Assembly: GCA_029168955.1 (NCBI GenBank)
Contig: JAPDOI010000383.1
Span: 496,001 to 560,000, forward strand
Origin: Aplectana chamaeleonis
Lineage: Eukaryota; Nematoda; Chromadorea; Rhabditida; Cosmocercidae
Length of the DNA: 64,000 nucleotides
Direction of reading: 5' to 3'
Shown here piece after piece: positions 1 to 11,707 of the stretch. Position numbers and translations under genes: made by a program. The notes below the pieces were generated by a model. The model had not been told where the DNA came from, searched no databases, and worked only from the letters and a program-made list of their open reading frames with translations. The number at the start of each line of letters is the position of its first letter. Position 1 is the first letter of the stretch.

Positions 1-295
1 TTAGTAGTCAATTTCCACATAATTATTTGGTATTCCAAAGCACTGGTCCTGCCATAGCTAAGAATGCTGGCAAACGTGTGAAAGGGGTGTTAATCCGCGA
101 TCATACGTCCCGCGTCGAGCAACAGCGACAGTGTATATCAGGCATATCGAGTTTGGGTCGACATTTACACTAAATGTAGCGTTGCATTGCTCGTAGCGAG
201 AACCAGATCCCGGCCTTTCAGTGTCGCTTGCAATGCGAATCGAGCGATAAAGGCAACATTCATTCGGCTTGAATCGCTCTGATACCTTGCGTTTC
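1..295. other. No gene recognised
   Basis: I see no convincing coding region, RNA gene or repeat boundary here. Short open frames on the minus strand are low-complexity and run into the inverted-repeat element that starts at 296. Confidence 0.4.
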
Positions 296-796
296 TTAAA
301 GGCAGTGTTCACGATAATCTTCAATTTTGAGATTAATGGCCGAATCGATTGTTTGGCCCCCGGGCGGAACTGAAGTGACAAAAAAATAATAAAAAAATAA
401 AAATAAAATAGAAGCAATAGAAGCACACGAAATCATCCTTTACTCTCACCCCGCCTCTTTACTCTCACAGGAACTGTTCGTTGTGACCATGAAATACATT
501 CTGGATCCGTCCTTTGCAATGATCTGCCTTCTGTTGTTCTGATCTTTGCTTCGGACCCCAATTGAAAATGTTTAGTAGGAAATATTCTTCCGTTTCGGTC
601 AACCACGTTTTACACCGGTGACAACCACCGTGAACATGTTTATCCAACCGGACAACTAGTCTAGGCCGGAGAATAATATCAGACGTTTTAGTGCGTTTCT
701 TGCCGTCTCTTCGTAGTTTCGGTAACTCATGGGGGCCAACGCACTGCTTTGAGTGGAAAACTCGCGAACGAAAACCATCGTGAACACTGCCTTTAA
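296..796 (-). mobile_element. TTAA-flanked MITE, family 1, copy A
   Basis: The segment is bounded by inverted termini TTAAAGGCAGTGTTCACGAT and its complement, so TTAA lies at both outer edges (296-299 and 793-796). Its interior, read on the minus strand, matches the interior of the element at 9448-9938 over most of its length, so both are copies of one family in opposite orientation. No transposase is encoded. TTAA target duplication is characteristic of the piggyBac superfamily; that assignment is inferred from the target site only. Confidence 0.8.
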
Positions 797-799
797 TGT

Positions 800-859
800 G
801 CGTGGGCGCAAACTGGGTGCACGCATCTTGTAGCATATGCGAATCGAGTCTGCGCCAAC
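800..859. repeat. Short conserved hairpin, copy 1
   Basis: About 60 bases form an imperfect inverted repeat with the arm motif GGCGCAAACT and its complement AGTCTGCGCC. It is followed by AATAAGGAACGCAAAGTA. Related hairpins with the same downstream motif occur at 34046-34107 and 41267-41326. It could be the tip of a small MITE or a structured RNA; nothing in the sequence decides. Confidence 0.5.
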
Positions 860-2502
860 GTGCAATAAGGAACGCAAAGTAACCGTGCCGACTGTACAAA
901 CACAACTATAGCTGCATACCCTCTATAAGACGTCGTAATTCACATCATTCAAGGCGCGAGCGACGCGCGCGACGCCTCGGCCTCCGTCTGCCCTGCTCTC
1001 TCTCACTGTCTCTAACCTCCGCTCCACACCAGCACGCGTAGGAACCAAGTGAATTTCGCCGTTTTATAGCCTGTACACATTAGGGAAGGTGATTTGCGGA
1101 AAAAAAAACTGCTCAAGCAGCTCTCTCTCAATTCAATTCAATTTTATTGACGTGGGCATACACCCACGTGGAAAGCAAGACAACGCTTCATAAAAGAAAC
1201 AGTCAACCAACAATGCTTATTATGCATTAAAAAAGACGCAAATAAGGAAAAAACTGAAAGAAGGCAGAGCACATCAGGAAACCCCTAATTCCGACAGAAC
1301 AGCCGCTATTTCGTGATTAGGTGAGGAGAAGTATGAACAGATAAACCTTCATTAAAAAGTCTATTGAGTAGAGGGATGGTTCTAGCTATGAAAAATTTTG
1401 CTCTCTTTAACTTCAGTTTCATTTCCCAACAATAGAACCTTTTCCAATCTAGAGTCATTGTACCATTCGTAGGATTTGAATTTTGCGGTCAATTTAGTGT
1501 TCAGTATTCGAACATTTTATTTTATCCGAAATTATTATCCGACCCGAAATTCAAATTTGTGCCGTAATTTTAATTTGATCGCAAACAGAACTTTTATTGG
1601 AATTGCGATCAGGGATGTGCGGCAATTGCTATTTGCCGATTGCCGCTTGCCGTTTGCCGGCCGCTTTCGGACGATTTTTTCCGATTGTCGTTTGCCGCTT
1701 TTCCTCTCACTTTTCGACAAAATTCGGCAAAAATCGTCATCTTAAGATGCGCATGGAAACCCGCTAAGCCTTTCAGCGACCGTCTCAAATGTAGAGAGGC
1801 AGACTATAAGGACTTCAAAACTTCAAGCCAGTTGATGTAACTACAAGGACACGTCAAAGCAATTGCTAGTATTCTAGTGTCATGCGCGTGTGGGTCCTCT
1901 TGTCTGGAAGGGTACCGAATTCACCACCCCCTGCTTGCTGAGGTTCGATCAGTTAATGTAGGGTTCATCGGGACAACAATTAACATCCTGGACATTTCCA
2001 GGAGAGGGCACAAAGGGTTCAGAGCTCAATTTCCCCCAGATGTTTTTCAATGCGTCGTGTAGAGGATGTTGGACATCACTCGCTAGCAGTTTGTGGGCTT
2101 ATGCACTTTCCATCTTCTATTATGCTCAAAATTACGCCGAAAAACATGCTACCAAGTTGAAAGTTGAAGTTCTGAGTTAAAAAGAGGGGGCAGGGTGTAC
2201 ACGTCACGGGGAAAATCCGTTATTATTAAATTTGCTGCTTGACTACAAAGTGGATTAACGGAGTCGACGGTGATGAGTTCGGAATAAGGGATGGCTTACA
2301 GTTTGGGAAGGAGTCGTATTTTTGGAATGCTTGAAAAATTACCCAAATCCATGTATTTGAGTTGTTAGCGCGCAGTTCAGAAGAAATTCAAAAGATCAGA
2401 GGGGGAGAGATGCCGAAGATGGAGCATTTTCTCAGGAAAGTTTCCAAGACTGCTCGAAAACGTGCGTTTTAGCTGTATTTCTCTACGTAATTATCTTTTA
2501 TC
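860..2502. other. No gene recognised; simple repeats only
   Basis: No coding region is supportable. Around 1615-1730 the sequence is a loose run of variants of TTGCCGATTGCCGCTTGCCG, which explains the short overlapping open frames there. A CAGGGATGTGCGG motif at about 1610 resembles a hAT-type terminus, but no partner end was found. Confidence 0.4.
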
Positions 2503-2504
2503 TA

Positions 2505-3792
2505 TTAGGTCTAGAAGTTAATTTCCGCGTTTTTGTTGTTATTGATATTTTGTAAAAAATAAAATTATTTTTATATAACGAATTTTATGTTATAATGCTC
2601 ACTGTATTATCAGCTTTCTATTGATATATAACTTGCTTCACGTACCTTATAAAAAAAGTATTATTTTAGTTTCAGAATATGTCAACTTTTGTGCCGGAAA
2701 AACGCCATTTGCGGGAAGCTCTCCTTTTCCTTTTTCATCTCAAGAAGAAAGCCACTGACGCGCACCAAATGCTTGCCCAAGCTTACGGGGATGCTGCTCC
2801 ATCCATAAGAACCTGCCAAGAATGGTTTCAGCGTTTCAAATCGGGTGATTTTGACGTTAAGGACAAAGATCGACCAGGACAGCCAAAAAGTTCGAAGACG
2901 AAGAACTTCAGGCTTTGTTGGATCAAGATTCGGCTCAAACGCAAGAACAGCTCGCGGCATCTCTCGGCGTCACCCAAAAAGCAATTTCTATTCGATTGAA
3001 GGCAATGGGGAAGATTCAAAAGGAAGGAAAATGGATCCCCTATGAGCTCTCAGAACGCAACAAAGAGCAGAGAAAAACAACTTCACAAATCTTGTTGGAC
3101 CGATTCCAAAGAAAGTCTTTTTTACACCGCATCATAACTGGCGATGAAAAGTGGGTGTACTACGACAATCCGAAGCGAAGAAAATCGTGGGTTAGTCCTG
3201 GTGAAACAACAACTTCGACCGCAAAACCAAACATCCACGGGAAGAAGGTCTTACTGTGCATATGGTGGGATCAACGCGGTATACTGTACTATGAACTTCT
3301 TCAACCTGGCGAAACAGTTACTGCGAATCGCTATCAACATCAACTAGCGCAATTGCGGCATGAAATCGAAGCAAAGAGACCAGAATGGGCGAGTCGACAC
3401 GAAAAAGTCATATTGCTTCATGATAACGCTCGACCTCATGTTGCTCGAACGGTAAAGGATACGCTAAAAGAGTTCAAATGGGAAGTCTTACCGCACCCGC
3501 CGTACTCTCCAGACATCGCCCCGTCGGATTATCACCTTTTCCGGTCAATGGCGCATGGTCTAGCGGAGCAGCGCTTTCAAGATCGTCAAGATGTCAAAAA
3601 ATGGCTCGATGAATGGGTGGAGGCCAAACCAGAAAAATTTTATTATGATGGAATCCATAAGTTACCCAAACTCTGGGAAATGGTTGTTATTAATGACGGA
3701 AATTATTTTGAATAAAAATTTTGTTTAAGTATGTCCAGTTTTCAATAGTGTAAAAAGCGTAAAAAAACGCGGAAATTAACTTCTAGACCTAA
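2505..3792 (+). mobile_element. mariner transposon, near-complete
   Basis: The element is 1,288 bp, a usual length for mariner. Its ends are inverted repeats of about 30 bp beginning TTAGGTCTAGAAGTTAATTT, and it is flanked on both sides by the TA target duplication (2503-2504 and 3793-3794). It carries one transposase gene in the same orientation. The termini agree closely, so the insertion is probably young. Tc1/mariner elements move by cut-and-paste DNA transposition. Confidence 0.95.
2679..3715 (+). pseudogene. mariner transposase, one-base frameshift
   Basis: This gene encodes the mariner-family transposase that cuts and joins the element's own ends. The N-terminal helix-turn-helix half (2679 to about 2890) and the catalytic half (about 2888-3715) are in different frames. 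The shift sits in a run of five A at 2885-2889 and fits loss of a single A. The catalytic half keeps TGDEKWVYYDNP, LLHDNARPHVA and HPPYSPDIAPSDYHLF, with 34 residues between the second and third aspartates, the DD34D spacing of true mariners. It ends in a natural stop about 75 bp before the right terminus. Wording of the motifs is closest to the Mos1 type as I remember it. A sequencing error in the A run would restore an intact gene. Confidence 0.9.
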
Positions 3793-3989
3793 TAAATTCC
3801 GTATTAATCTGAAACACATCGTGAGGCACGACAACGAGTACGGACTCTGAGGAAGTCTGACGCGGCAGTGCCGGAAAAGTAACGCGACCCTAAACTGTGC
3901 CGCGATAGCACCGCGGCAGCTCCGCGATCATCGCTGTGTCGATACGACTCTGTTATCACAAGGTAGCTGAGTTGAACGCAAAACTCAGA

Positions 3990-4055
3990 TGTCAGGCAGG
4001 ACTCGAACCTGCATTGCACGCATCCCGGGCGAGAGTGTTACCATTAAACCACCAT
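3990..4055 (-). tRNA. tRNA-like pseudogene or tRNA-derived repeat
   Basis: On the minus strand the sequence contains a D-arm-like TGGTTTAATGGTAACAC followed, after a shortened anticodon region, by a well-formed T arm GCAGG-TTCGAGT-CCTGC. These are the internal A and B box positions of a tRNA. The acceptor ends do not pair convincingly, so it is more likely a pseudogene or a tRNA-derived SINE head than a working tRNA. The isotype cannot be read. Confidence 0.45.
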
Positions 4056-4207
4056 TAGATACGTCTCTGTTCCAGTGCCTTGAGCCTTGCCAACGCTACG
4101 ACTTTGGCTCGATAGTACCGCAGCGATTTCGAATTAGAACCGCACGGGTTCCGCGAGGATCAGCGAACCCGCGTCGACTACGATGCACTGTCCTGAGTGG
4201 TGTCGCC

Positions 4208-4229
4208 GGTTCAATTACCCAACTTTGAT
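4208..4229 (+). repeat. Diverged SL1-like sequence
   Basis: The sequence GGTTCAATTACCCAACTTTG differs at a few positions from the nematode SL1 leader. Unlike the other SL-like copies it has no GT donor immediately after it. It is probably a decayed member of the SL-derived repeat family seen at 6734, 38224 and 62133. Confidence 0.4.
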
Positions 4230-4571
4230 TACCCACGTCCTGTATCTTCTTGCTCGCAGTAACGGGGATACCATCTGTCTCTATTGTACAGAGGGCCTAA
4301 CAATCGTATGTGCGCATTTTTGTTCGTAGGCCCCGCCCAGTTGTAGCATAGCTCATAGTTAATTTCATATGAGTTACTCTCAATTTTTCGTATTTTGGTT
4401 AAAGGCGTAGCCACTGATCGCGGTACCGCAGCGACACTCTCGCGGTGTGGTGGCTGAAGGAGCGGTATGGCTTTATCGCGGAGCCGCAGCGGCAATTTTT
4501 ACCAGAGAAGCGGCGTGGCTGCCACGCTCGTTAGAAAATAATCACTTGAAGTAGGAACACATTGACCTCTT

Positions 4572-6213
4572 CTCAGGTAAAACTAGTTGTCCTGAATACG
4601 GCGAGTTTTTGTCCTGAATTCGTACAAATCCAGAACGATTTCTCGACTGATTCTGGAGACTTCTCGATTGATTCTCGACAACTTCTCACCGTTTTCTCCA
4701 GAATTTCCAGCCAATTCAGGGAATCTCTTGCTGAATTCTCGACAACTTGTTACGGTTTTCGGTATCAGTAATGGGGTTCAGTCTATACCCCGAACCGCTA
4801 TAGGGAGGTGGTCCTAGCTGCCGCCGGCATCTGGGACATGATGCTCCCCGCGGTCTCCGGGTGCGAGACCCCCCCCCGGGCCCAGGGGCCCATCCCTCAG
4901 CGGCCAAAAATTGTCCTTCGGCTTCTGAAGGATCCTTTATAGGTGACATGAAGTCACCACCCAGGATCGGCCTCGAAATGCCGAGTGAGCATTAAGTGAG
5001 ATGAAGCGCCTTTTATACGCTTTGGTTTGTTTACTCTGAGCATGATAATGATACCGGAAAAGAACTGAATTCTTAACAAGTTTTTAACATGTTCTCCACA
5101 ACCAGTTCTGCCTGAGCTCATCTGCATAATGGAAGACTGCAACTTTTGTGTCTTGTTTACAGGCGGGAGGTGCGCTGGTGGTTGCTTGCTCTGCGCGACT
5201 TCCTGCTCACCCTTGCTCGAATCCTGTCCAACTTCCAACCAATTCCTACTCTTTATTTGACGAATTGCGCAGGGCTACTGGAGTCTTGCACACAATGTAC
5301 TGAGTCCTCTAAGAGAACATGCTGCGATGGTGCCGATACCTTCGACTGTGCCGCGACAGTACCATGGCGGATCCGCGATCGTCACTTTGCCAGGAAGATT
5401 CTGCAGAAGTGTTTTCGGCCTCGACAACGGCGCGACATTGCCGCGATAGTACCGCAGCCGTTCCGCGTTAGATCCGTTCCGACTCCTCGAGGATGCGTCA
5501 GCGAACCTGAGTCAACAGCGATACATTGTAATATGTGGTAAAACGAGATTTTCGACGTAGAAATCACTCAAATGTGAAGTACTTCCCGCATGTCCTGCTC
5601 ACTTTCTGCAGATATTTGCGCTTACTGCACTAAGTCCTGCGCCCTTTGCAAAGGTCCGTACCCGCACTGCACAATGTCCTGCGCATTTCGTGCAGGTTCG
5701 TGCCCAATGTCCTGCGCACTTCGTGCAGGTTGTCCTGTACGTAGAAAGGAACGTCTCATACAGTTCCGATTCATTCCTGCACACTACTGTTCGAGTCCTT
5801 TTCAATCCTTCTCCCGAGTCCCAGCTCAGTGTTCGACACAGACCTACTTGAGCTGTGCACATATTTTACCTTTGAAACGCAGCTGCTTGTTGACGACATG
5901 CAAAACTGGTCGAGAAATTGTCAAAGATTGAAAACTTGTCGAGAAATAGTCGAAAATTCCGCTGAATTTAGGAAGTTCGAATTTGTAGAGCAGCCGTCCA
6001 GAATTTTTCAGAAATTTTCGACGAAATCGAAACAAATTCTCTAGCCGGCGAGAAAATGTCCTGAATTCTGTAGCATTTCTGCAGCATTTCTTGATAAAAA
6101 CACGATTTTCCCGAATTCTCGACAACTTCTCCCTGAATTCAGAACAACTTTAGGATTCTCGACCTTTTCTAGACAAGTTTTCGACGAATTCAGGACAACT
6201 AGTTCTACCTGAG
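4572..6213. mobile_element. Inverted-repeat element, 1.6 kb
   Basis: The ends are inverted repeats: CTCAGGTAAAACTAGTTGTC on the left and the complement of CTCAGGTAGAACTAGTTGTC on the right, with similarity reaching further inward. Subterminal regions are full of variants of TTCTCGACAACTTCTC. No transposase is visible and no clear target duplication was found. The middle (about 4780-5540) holds GC-rich sequence that probably derives from other repeats. At 5640-5730 a short cysteine-coding block is just a tandem of TGTCCTGCGCACTTCGTGCA. Confidence 0.7.
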
Positions 6214-6733
6214 TTCCTTTTTTTTATTGGATTTCGAGTGCTCACCTTCTTAACTTGGATAGCACGATGCTCTGAATTTTGTGCCATGAATGTGAAACGC
6301 GAAGAAACTGAATGACTACTACAAATTCCAAAAAAGGTTGACTTTTGAGAACCTTGGAAAATTACTATCCTTTCACCACAACACTCCTATTACTAGTGTT
6401 GAACAGAATCTCAGGCAAACTGGGGCGTCGACAACAGGTTGACGACTTGTCATCTCATAAACCGCGCCCTGTTGACAAGTCAAATCGCGCGTATTGTCAG
6501 CCTGAGACCTGCCCGTTGCCGAGCGACGTCCGTTTGTTGTCGGGCTGTTGACTACTCAATGTGCCGCGTTTAGTGGCCTATTTAGCAGCGATTCACATAC
6601 ACGCGTCGCGGTCGGCACTCCGACAGGCGTCGCAGTCGGCACACCGGCACGCGTCGCGGCTGGGTCGCCCAGCCTCCACTGGGGTCACCACCGGATAGGC
6701 AGGACCTCCAGATGCTGGGCGGGGCCAATGTAC

Positions 6734-6755
6734 CGCAAACTTGGGTAATTGAACC
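6734..6755 (-). repeat. SL1-like leader with GT donor
   Basis: On the minus strand the sequence begins GGTTCAATTACCCAAGTTTG and is followed two bases later by GTACATTGGCCCCGCC. The leader differs from SL1 at two positions, and the GT lies exactly where a spliced-leader RNA has its donor. The downstream GC-rich block, with CTGGAGGTCCTGCC, resembles that after the copies at 38224 and 62133. It may be a spliced-leader RNA pseudogene or an SL-derived SINE. Confidence 0.6.
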
Positions 6756-6891
6756 GGTTGTGCTCTCATCACTCACAGCATGCCTGAAATATGCGTCGTA
6801 TACTTCCCTCGTATCTAGAGCGCTAGCTGTGCAACAGCTCAACATCTACCAGATCATAACTCGCGGCAACGGCCCCGCCGAATATCGGCGC

Positions 6892-9168
6892 CAGGGCTGT
6901 GCTTAATTACGAATTACGGTTTACGATTTACGAATTACGAGTGTTTTTGGCAAATTTTTTACGATTTACGATTTACGAAATTTTCGGCCGAAATCGTAAC
7001 GAATCGTAACGATTCGTAACAAATCGTGGAAATGCGGTGGAGAGAACAATGCAAGTTTGTGGTCCAGTGCATAGATAAATGAGGCCATCTTTCACATTAC
7101 TGACATTTGATTACTCTTTGCCATTTCAATTTTTGGTGAAACCTTGCCCTAACATTTCCAGCCGGGCGTAGTCAGCAGTAGATTGGTCATGGCGAATTTT
7201 AAATGTTGATAACGAGGTTCAGGTATGACCGACCGCTCTGTAGCTCACATTGACAGACTCAAACTTATTATTTGGTTCCGACCTTTCCTTCCTCAATATG
7301 CGAGACAGGTCGGTGGAGCCGAGCTCCACAGGTATTTATCTCCATGGAATGCTCTCGCCCCCATGATGAATACGAGGGAAGCAGACATTTGATGGAGCAA
7401 CTGACTATATTGGAGCGAATTCCGGTCCGCAGTTGCGGACAATCGCTGTTGCAACACGTAGTGCGAACAAAATCATGCTGGCACCACGTAGTACTGGCAC
7501 GATTAATATTCGAATATCTTCAAGCTGCAGGCTGCAAAGCGGTCTTCTGCAACTGTAGACGGGGGCTCCACTACGATATAGATATTGAAAATGGGGCTTC
7601 GCTCTCAGAAAACGTGACTGACCCACGAAGCAGGTAAAATTTGGGATACAATATACACTTTATTGCACAATTTCACGGAGATTTCGAAAACAGCCTTTAC
7701 CACTCATCCATCTTCAGCGATTTAAATGTTACAAAACGAAAATTTGGTAATTCGTGAATTGAAATCCGCTGAAGGACCCGAAAAATATTTTTTTTTAAAC
7801 CTGGAAACGCTATTTGACAAAGGGGTCTACGGGGATTTCCAAAATAGCCTCTCTGATAGATGTCCATCTCCAAAGGCAGATAAGATAGAGCAGAAAAAAG
7901 AAAAATTTAAACTTCAGTTTGAAACAATTTTTGCTGCGGAGTCACCTACCTCTTCAAAAAGGTTACTAAATGCTTTTTAATTTGATAATTCCAGCAATTT
8001 ATATTTGCAAAAAAAGGTTAAGAATTTTTTTAGATCAGAGATTAGGAGAGAACCTTAACCTTTTTGCATTTTAGAATTCTAAACAACATTCACCTCTCGT
8101 ACCGTTGTCTCCACTCCAACAACCTGATGTTTATGAAAAGTAACGTTTGTAACTCCGCTCACAGTAACTGTTCACAAAAATAGAAGGCAGACTCGATTTC
8201 TGCGTCAGAGTCTGCTTTTGAAAAAGCACATTTGTCCTCTTTGGGATGGCCACCTTGCCCAAATATCCTTCCATTGAAGATTGAGCCAAAAATTATCGAA
8301 CCGCAAATTGTTTTCTCATCGCTGTGTTGGCCTCCTGGGCTTAAACCATCAAGCATGTTTGGTAAGCTATAGTTCTTTATTTCTCTTATTCAAAAGTTGG
8401 GCAAAACGTGACACAGGTTTGGCACTTAATTTAGCTCAGAGTTTTCGTTTTGTCTATTGAAGTCGTTTCTATACCCTGTACTGAAAATTCCCTAAAGTAC
8501 TGCTCAAAACAGTTTTATTTTGAAACCCAAAATCAAACCTCCTTCGATATGGAAACCCATTATCACTGATGTGCTATGGTGTTTCCACATCGAATGAGGT
8601 TTGGGCTATTTGTGGGCTTACCGTATTTCCTGTAATTGAACACCCGGGTGTACTATTTTTCAACCTCCGCCAAGAGCGGGGTTCAAATAGAGGGGAGGCT
8701 CTAATTTTCAACCGAGGCTTCAAGAGTCAGTATGGGCAAACAAAGTTTATTGGGCCAACCAAAGTGGGACAATACTGATATAAATACTTGGCGGACACTA
8801 AGTGATCATCATCAATAAAGTCATTGTTTAAGTCCTCAAGATCAATCTCTTCGAAAATGTCAACAAGGTTTGGGATGTCGACATATGGAGCAGCGCGTAG
8901 CAGTTCACGTCCTGTAGGAGTCTCCAATGTCTTTTCAGCTGAAGGGGTTGGCTCCAATAGATTTGGGTTTTCTATTTTTCAACCTCCACTAGAAGGGTGT
9001 TCAATTAGAGGGAGGGGTTCAAGTAGAGGGGGGTGTTCAATGATAGGAAATACGGTATTAGTCAATATCACTTACGAATTATGAATTACGATTTACGAAT
9101 TACGAGGAATTTGAAAAATTACGATTTACGATTTACGAAATTACAAAAATCAGTTACGCACAGCCCTG
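6892..9168. mobile_element. hAT-type element, 2.3 kb, no recognisable transposase
   Basis: The element starts CAGGGCTGTGC and ends GCACAGCCCTG, and is flanked by a perfect 8-bp duplication ATCGGCGC (6884-6891 and 9169-9176). An 8-bp duplication with CAG-type termini is the signature of the hAT superfamily. Subterminal DNA is built from repeats of ATTACGATTTACGAATTACG in both arms. Short open frames at 7726-7980 (+) and 8159-8356 (-) show no hAT catalytic or BED-finger motif, so the element appears non-autonomous. Confidence 0.85.
8621..9055. mobile_element. TA-flanked MITE nested in the hAT-type element
   Basis: Inverted termini CCGTATTTCCTGTAATTGAA and the complement of CCGTATTTCCTATCATTGAA bound 435 bp, with TA at both outer edges (8619-8620, 9056-9057). 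Internal phrases such as TTCAACCTCC and TTCAAATAGAGG recur near both ends. The TA duplication fits Tc1/mariner or pogo mobilisation. No protein is encoded. Confidence 0.75.
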
Positions 9169-9447
9169 ATCGGCGCGTTGGCCAGCGGTGACTCATGGTG
9201 GGCGGATCAACCTGTTGTCGACGCCCCATTTTGCCAGAGATGCTCATTCCGGTGCTGTTTCTTATATCAAGTATTTTATCATCGTAAAGGGTAAATCTCT
9301 TGTCGTACTATTGAAAAAACCTTGTGAAGTTATTGAGCTAGAACAAAAATGCCGAGGTTCAAGCAAAGTCGGTCGTACACTATTGAAAAACCACTTCTTA
9401 TCTGGCTATTGAATGTGCATGAGAAAAATGTAATTTTTAGTGCTACT

Positions 9448-9938
9448 TTAAAGACAGCGTTCACGATGATTCTCGTTTCCAAGTTTTCCACTCAAAACAA
9501 TGCGTTGGCTACCAAGTGTCACCAAAATCACGAAGAAACGGCGAGAAACGCACTAATTCGTCTCATTTCAGTGATTTATTTTATGGCCCGGACTAGTTGT
9601 CTGGTTGGATGAACGTGTTCACGGTGGTTGTCACCGGTAAAAAATGGGACTAATCGAAAATGGAAGAATATTTTGGGCAAAACAGTATTAGTTAGGGCCC
9701 AAAGGAAAGAACGGAGCAGCACAGAATGGAGAATTTCAAAAGACGGGTCCACATAAGATTTCATTGTCACAACGAACAGTTCCATTGATACTTAAGAGGC
9801 GGGCTGATGCTTGAGGATTTCGTGCCCTTCTGGTGCGTTTTTCTCGGTTTCTTCGTCATTTCAGTTCTACTCGGGGACCAAACAATCGATTTAGCGATTA
9901 ATCTCAAAATCGAAGATTATCGTGAACACTGCCTTTAA
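9448..9938 (+). mobile_element. TTAA-flanked MITE, family 1, copy B
   Basis: The termini TTAAAGACAGCGTTCACGAT and ATCGTGAACACTGCCTTTAA place TTAA at both edges. The interior is clearly homologous to the copy at 296-796 in the opposite orientation, for example the shared GTTCACGGTGGTTGTCACCG. A second terminus-like sequence, TTAAGGGCAGCGTCCACGCT, begins at the right edge, suggesting another family member inserted at the same TTAA. Confidence 0.8.
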
Positions 9939-10140
9939 GGGCAGCGTCCACGCTGAATTTCGTCCTCGGTTTTTGGCCAAAAATCGAAAGTTCACTGTTT
10001 CATTGGAGCACTGGGGTCAAAAGAATGAACGAAAACGAGCCCGAAAGAGCTCCATACGGCTCCAAAGTCCGCTCGCGCTAGCCCTTCCGCTCACGGTCGA
10101 GTTTTCCGAGAAACAGTTTGGTTCGCTTCTACATTAGCAT

Positions 10141-11707
10141 TGGAGCGCGGGCGCCACTTATCTCCAACCAATCTACCACTTATCTCCAACCATACATTCC
10201 TGGCTACACTGCCTATCACATCCCAAGAACAGCTCTTGGAGGCGGAGTTTCTACGTTTGTACTTTCTAACTTACCCTCTCATCTAATTCCAAATGCTCCT
10301 AAGGACGGTACTCTCGAGTACGTTCCCATTCAACTCACTCTTGAAACTCCATTATCTCTATTTAATATTCACATCCTCTCGAGTTTTGGCGCCTTGTGAT
10401 TGTCACACCTACGTTAAAGGCAGTGTTCACGATAATAGTCGTTTTTCTGTTTTTTAGCCTATCTTGAAAACTGTCCTATGCTGATTCCAAGAATGTCTCT
10501 GAAATCGTACACGACCTTCTGAGAAAGGAGTTATGGTCCCTCAAAAATTGAGTTAGAGAAGCATGGTGGACGAGTTTTCTGATGCTTGTACCTTCCGTCT
10601 TTTGCAGCCGATGTATGCGAGCTGACTCGAGCAAAGAGAGAATGAAGAGAAGAGTGGGACCAATAATCGGAGACCATCGCTCATCTCACGATTTCAAGCT
10701 TTCATTCGTTCACGTCGGTGGGCGGGCAATGCGCTTTTGGGGTTTGCCTTGCGCTCAAAGTGGCAACTTCGGGCTCTTTCGGGGCTCTTCCTGGCTCGTT
10801 TTCATGCGCTCTTTCGACCTTAACGTCACACTGTGCCCCTCCACTACTCACTCCTAGTGAAATTTCAGACACTTTTTTCATCGTGAACACCGCCTTTAAG
10901 CAGTTGCTTAACTGCTCTCTCCCCACATCAGCTGTCTTTGCAGGTGACTTCAATGCTCACACGTTCTGTTCTGCGCTTGAGTCCGACGCCATAAGGGAAG
11001 ACGTCGAGGAATGGGCTGAGGAGTGTGATCTGGTTATCCTCAACGATGATCAGCCTACTCGTATCCCTGCCTACGGCCGACCTTCTAGCCCGGACATCTC
11101 CCTCGTTTCATGCAATCTTTCTAATGCTTGCACATGGTCCACTTCCACAACTCTTTCCAGCGACCACATTCCCGTCTTTCTCCATATTGATCTCTCAAAC
11201 TCTCTTGCCTCTTATATTGGTATTCGTCAACGTTCTTATCTCAATTTAGGACTTGCTGACTGGGTCCTGTTCAGAGAGGTTGCGCTCCGCCAGGAAGCTG
11301 AAAATCCATGGAATGGCGATGTGCACCAGAAAGAGAGTCACATATCTGACGCCATCCGAAAGGCTACAAAAGCGGCCATACCTGAAGGACGTGGAAAAAA
11401 TTTCTACCCTAATGTCACCAGGGAGATTCTACAGAAGATCAGAACAAGAGATGAAAAGAGAGCTGAGAATCATTTGGACCCTGAGGTGGCCAAGCTGGAT
11501 GAAGAGATAAAAAAGGATCTGGACAAGCACGAGAAAGACAGTTGGGAGAAGTTTACTGAAAGGTTGAATCTTGAAGCCGACGGAACTACGGCGTGGAAAG
11601 TTTTGAGGGAGATATCTGGCAAGTGCGCTCCCTCCTCGAACTCTGCCATAGAGTTCGATAACAGCGTCTTCAAATCAGGAAAGACTGCCGCATATGCTCT
11701 TGGCTAA
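10141..11707 (+). pseudogene. LINE endonuclease region, interrupted and broken
   Basis: This is the apurinic/apyrimidinic-type endonuclease half of a non-LTR retrotransposon protein, which would nick the genomic target. The first part (10141-10413) includes IPGYTAYHIPRTALGGGVS and GTLEYVPIQLTLETPLSLFN. After the MITE at 10414-10899 it resumes with the diagnostic AVFAGDFNAHT and later TTLSSDHIPVFLHIDL, the catalytic Asp-Asn and Ser-Asp-His motifs of the family. The frame ends at one TAA at 11705-11707; translation continues in the same frame into the reverse transcriptase, so this is a single nonsense change. The N terminus is missing. The motif wording suggests the jockey/I/R1 side of LINEs, but I would not fix a clade. 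Confidence 0.85.
10414..10899 (+). mobile_element. TTAA-flanked MITE, family 2, inside the LINE endonuclease
   Basis: The termini TTAAAGGCAGTGTTCACGAT and ATCGTGAACACCGCCTTTAA put TTAA at both edges (10414-10417, 10896-10899). Removing the insert with one TTAA rejoins the LINE at a position where such endonucleases run into the segment before AVFAGDFN. The interior matches the element at 60219-60722 in opposite orientation, for example AAGTGGCAACTTCGGGCTCT. It shares only its ends with family 1. Confidence 0.85.

Larger units (their letters stand above)
3795..4571. other. Repeat-derived region without a gene
   Basis: The segment contains related GC-rich blocks with the phrase GATAGTACCGCAGCG (near 3895, 4110 and 4410); a similar block recurs at about 5325-5480. 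A tRNA-like relic and an SL-like sequence lie inside and are listed separately. No protein-coding gene is supportable. Confidence 0.4.
6409..9240. mobile_element. Outer inverted-repeat element carrying a nested hAT-type insertion
   Basis: About 34-bp inverted repeats, left TCTCAGGCAAACTGGGGCGT and right the complement of TCTCTGGCAAAATGGGGCGT, bound a 2.8-kb segment. Without the nested element at 6892-9168 it is only about 0.55 kb, a MITE-like size. The left part holds an SL-like sequence on the minus strand. No target duplication was identified. Confidence 0.7.

Noticed and set aside
5590..5931. Cysteine-rich small protein
   Set aside because: The cysteines come from a short tandem of TGTCCTGCGCACTTCGTG; there is no signal peptide and it sits inside an inverted-repeat element.
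7726..8356. Transposase for the 2.3-kb hAT-type element
   Set aside because: The two short frames lie on opposite strands and show no hAT motif.
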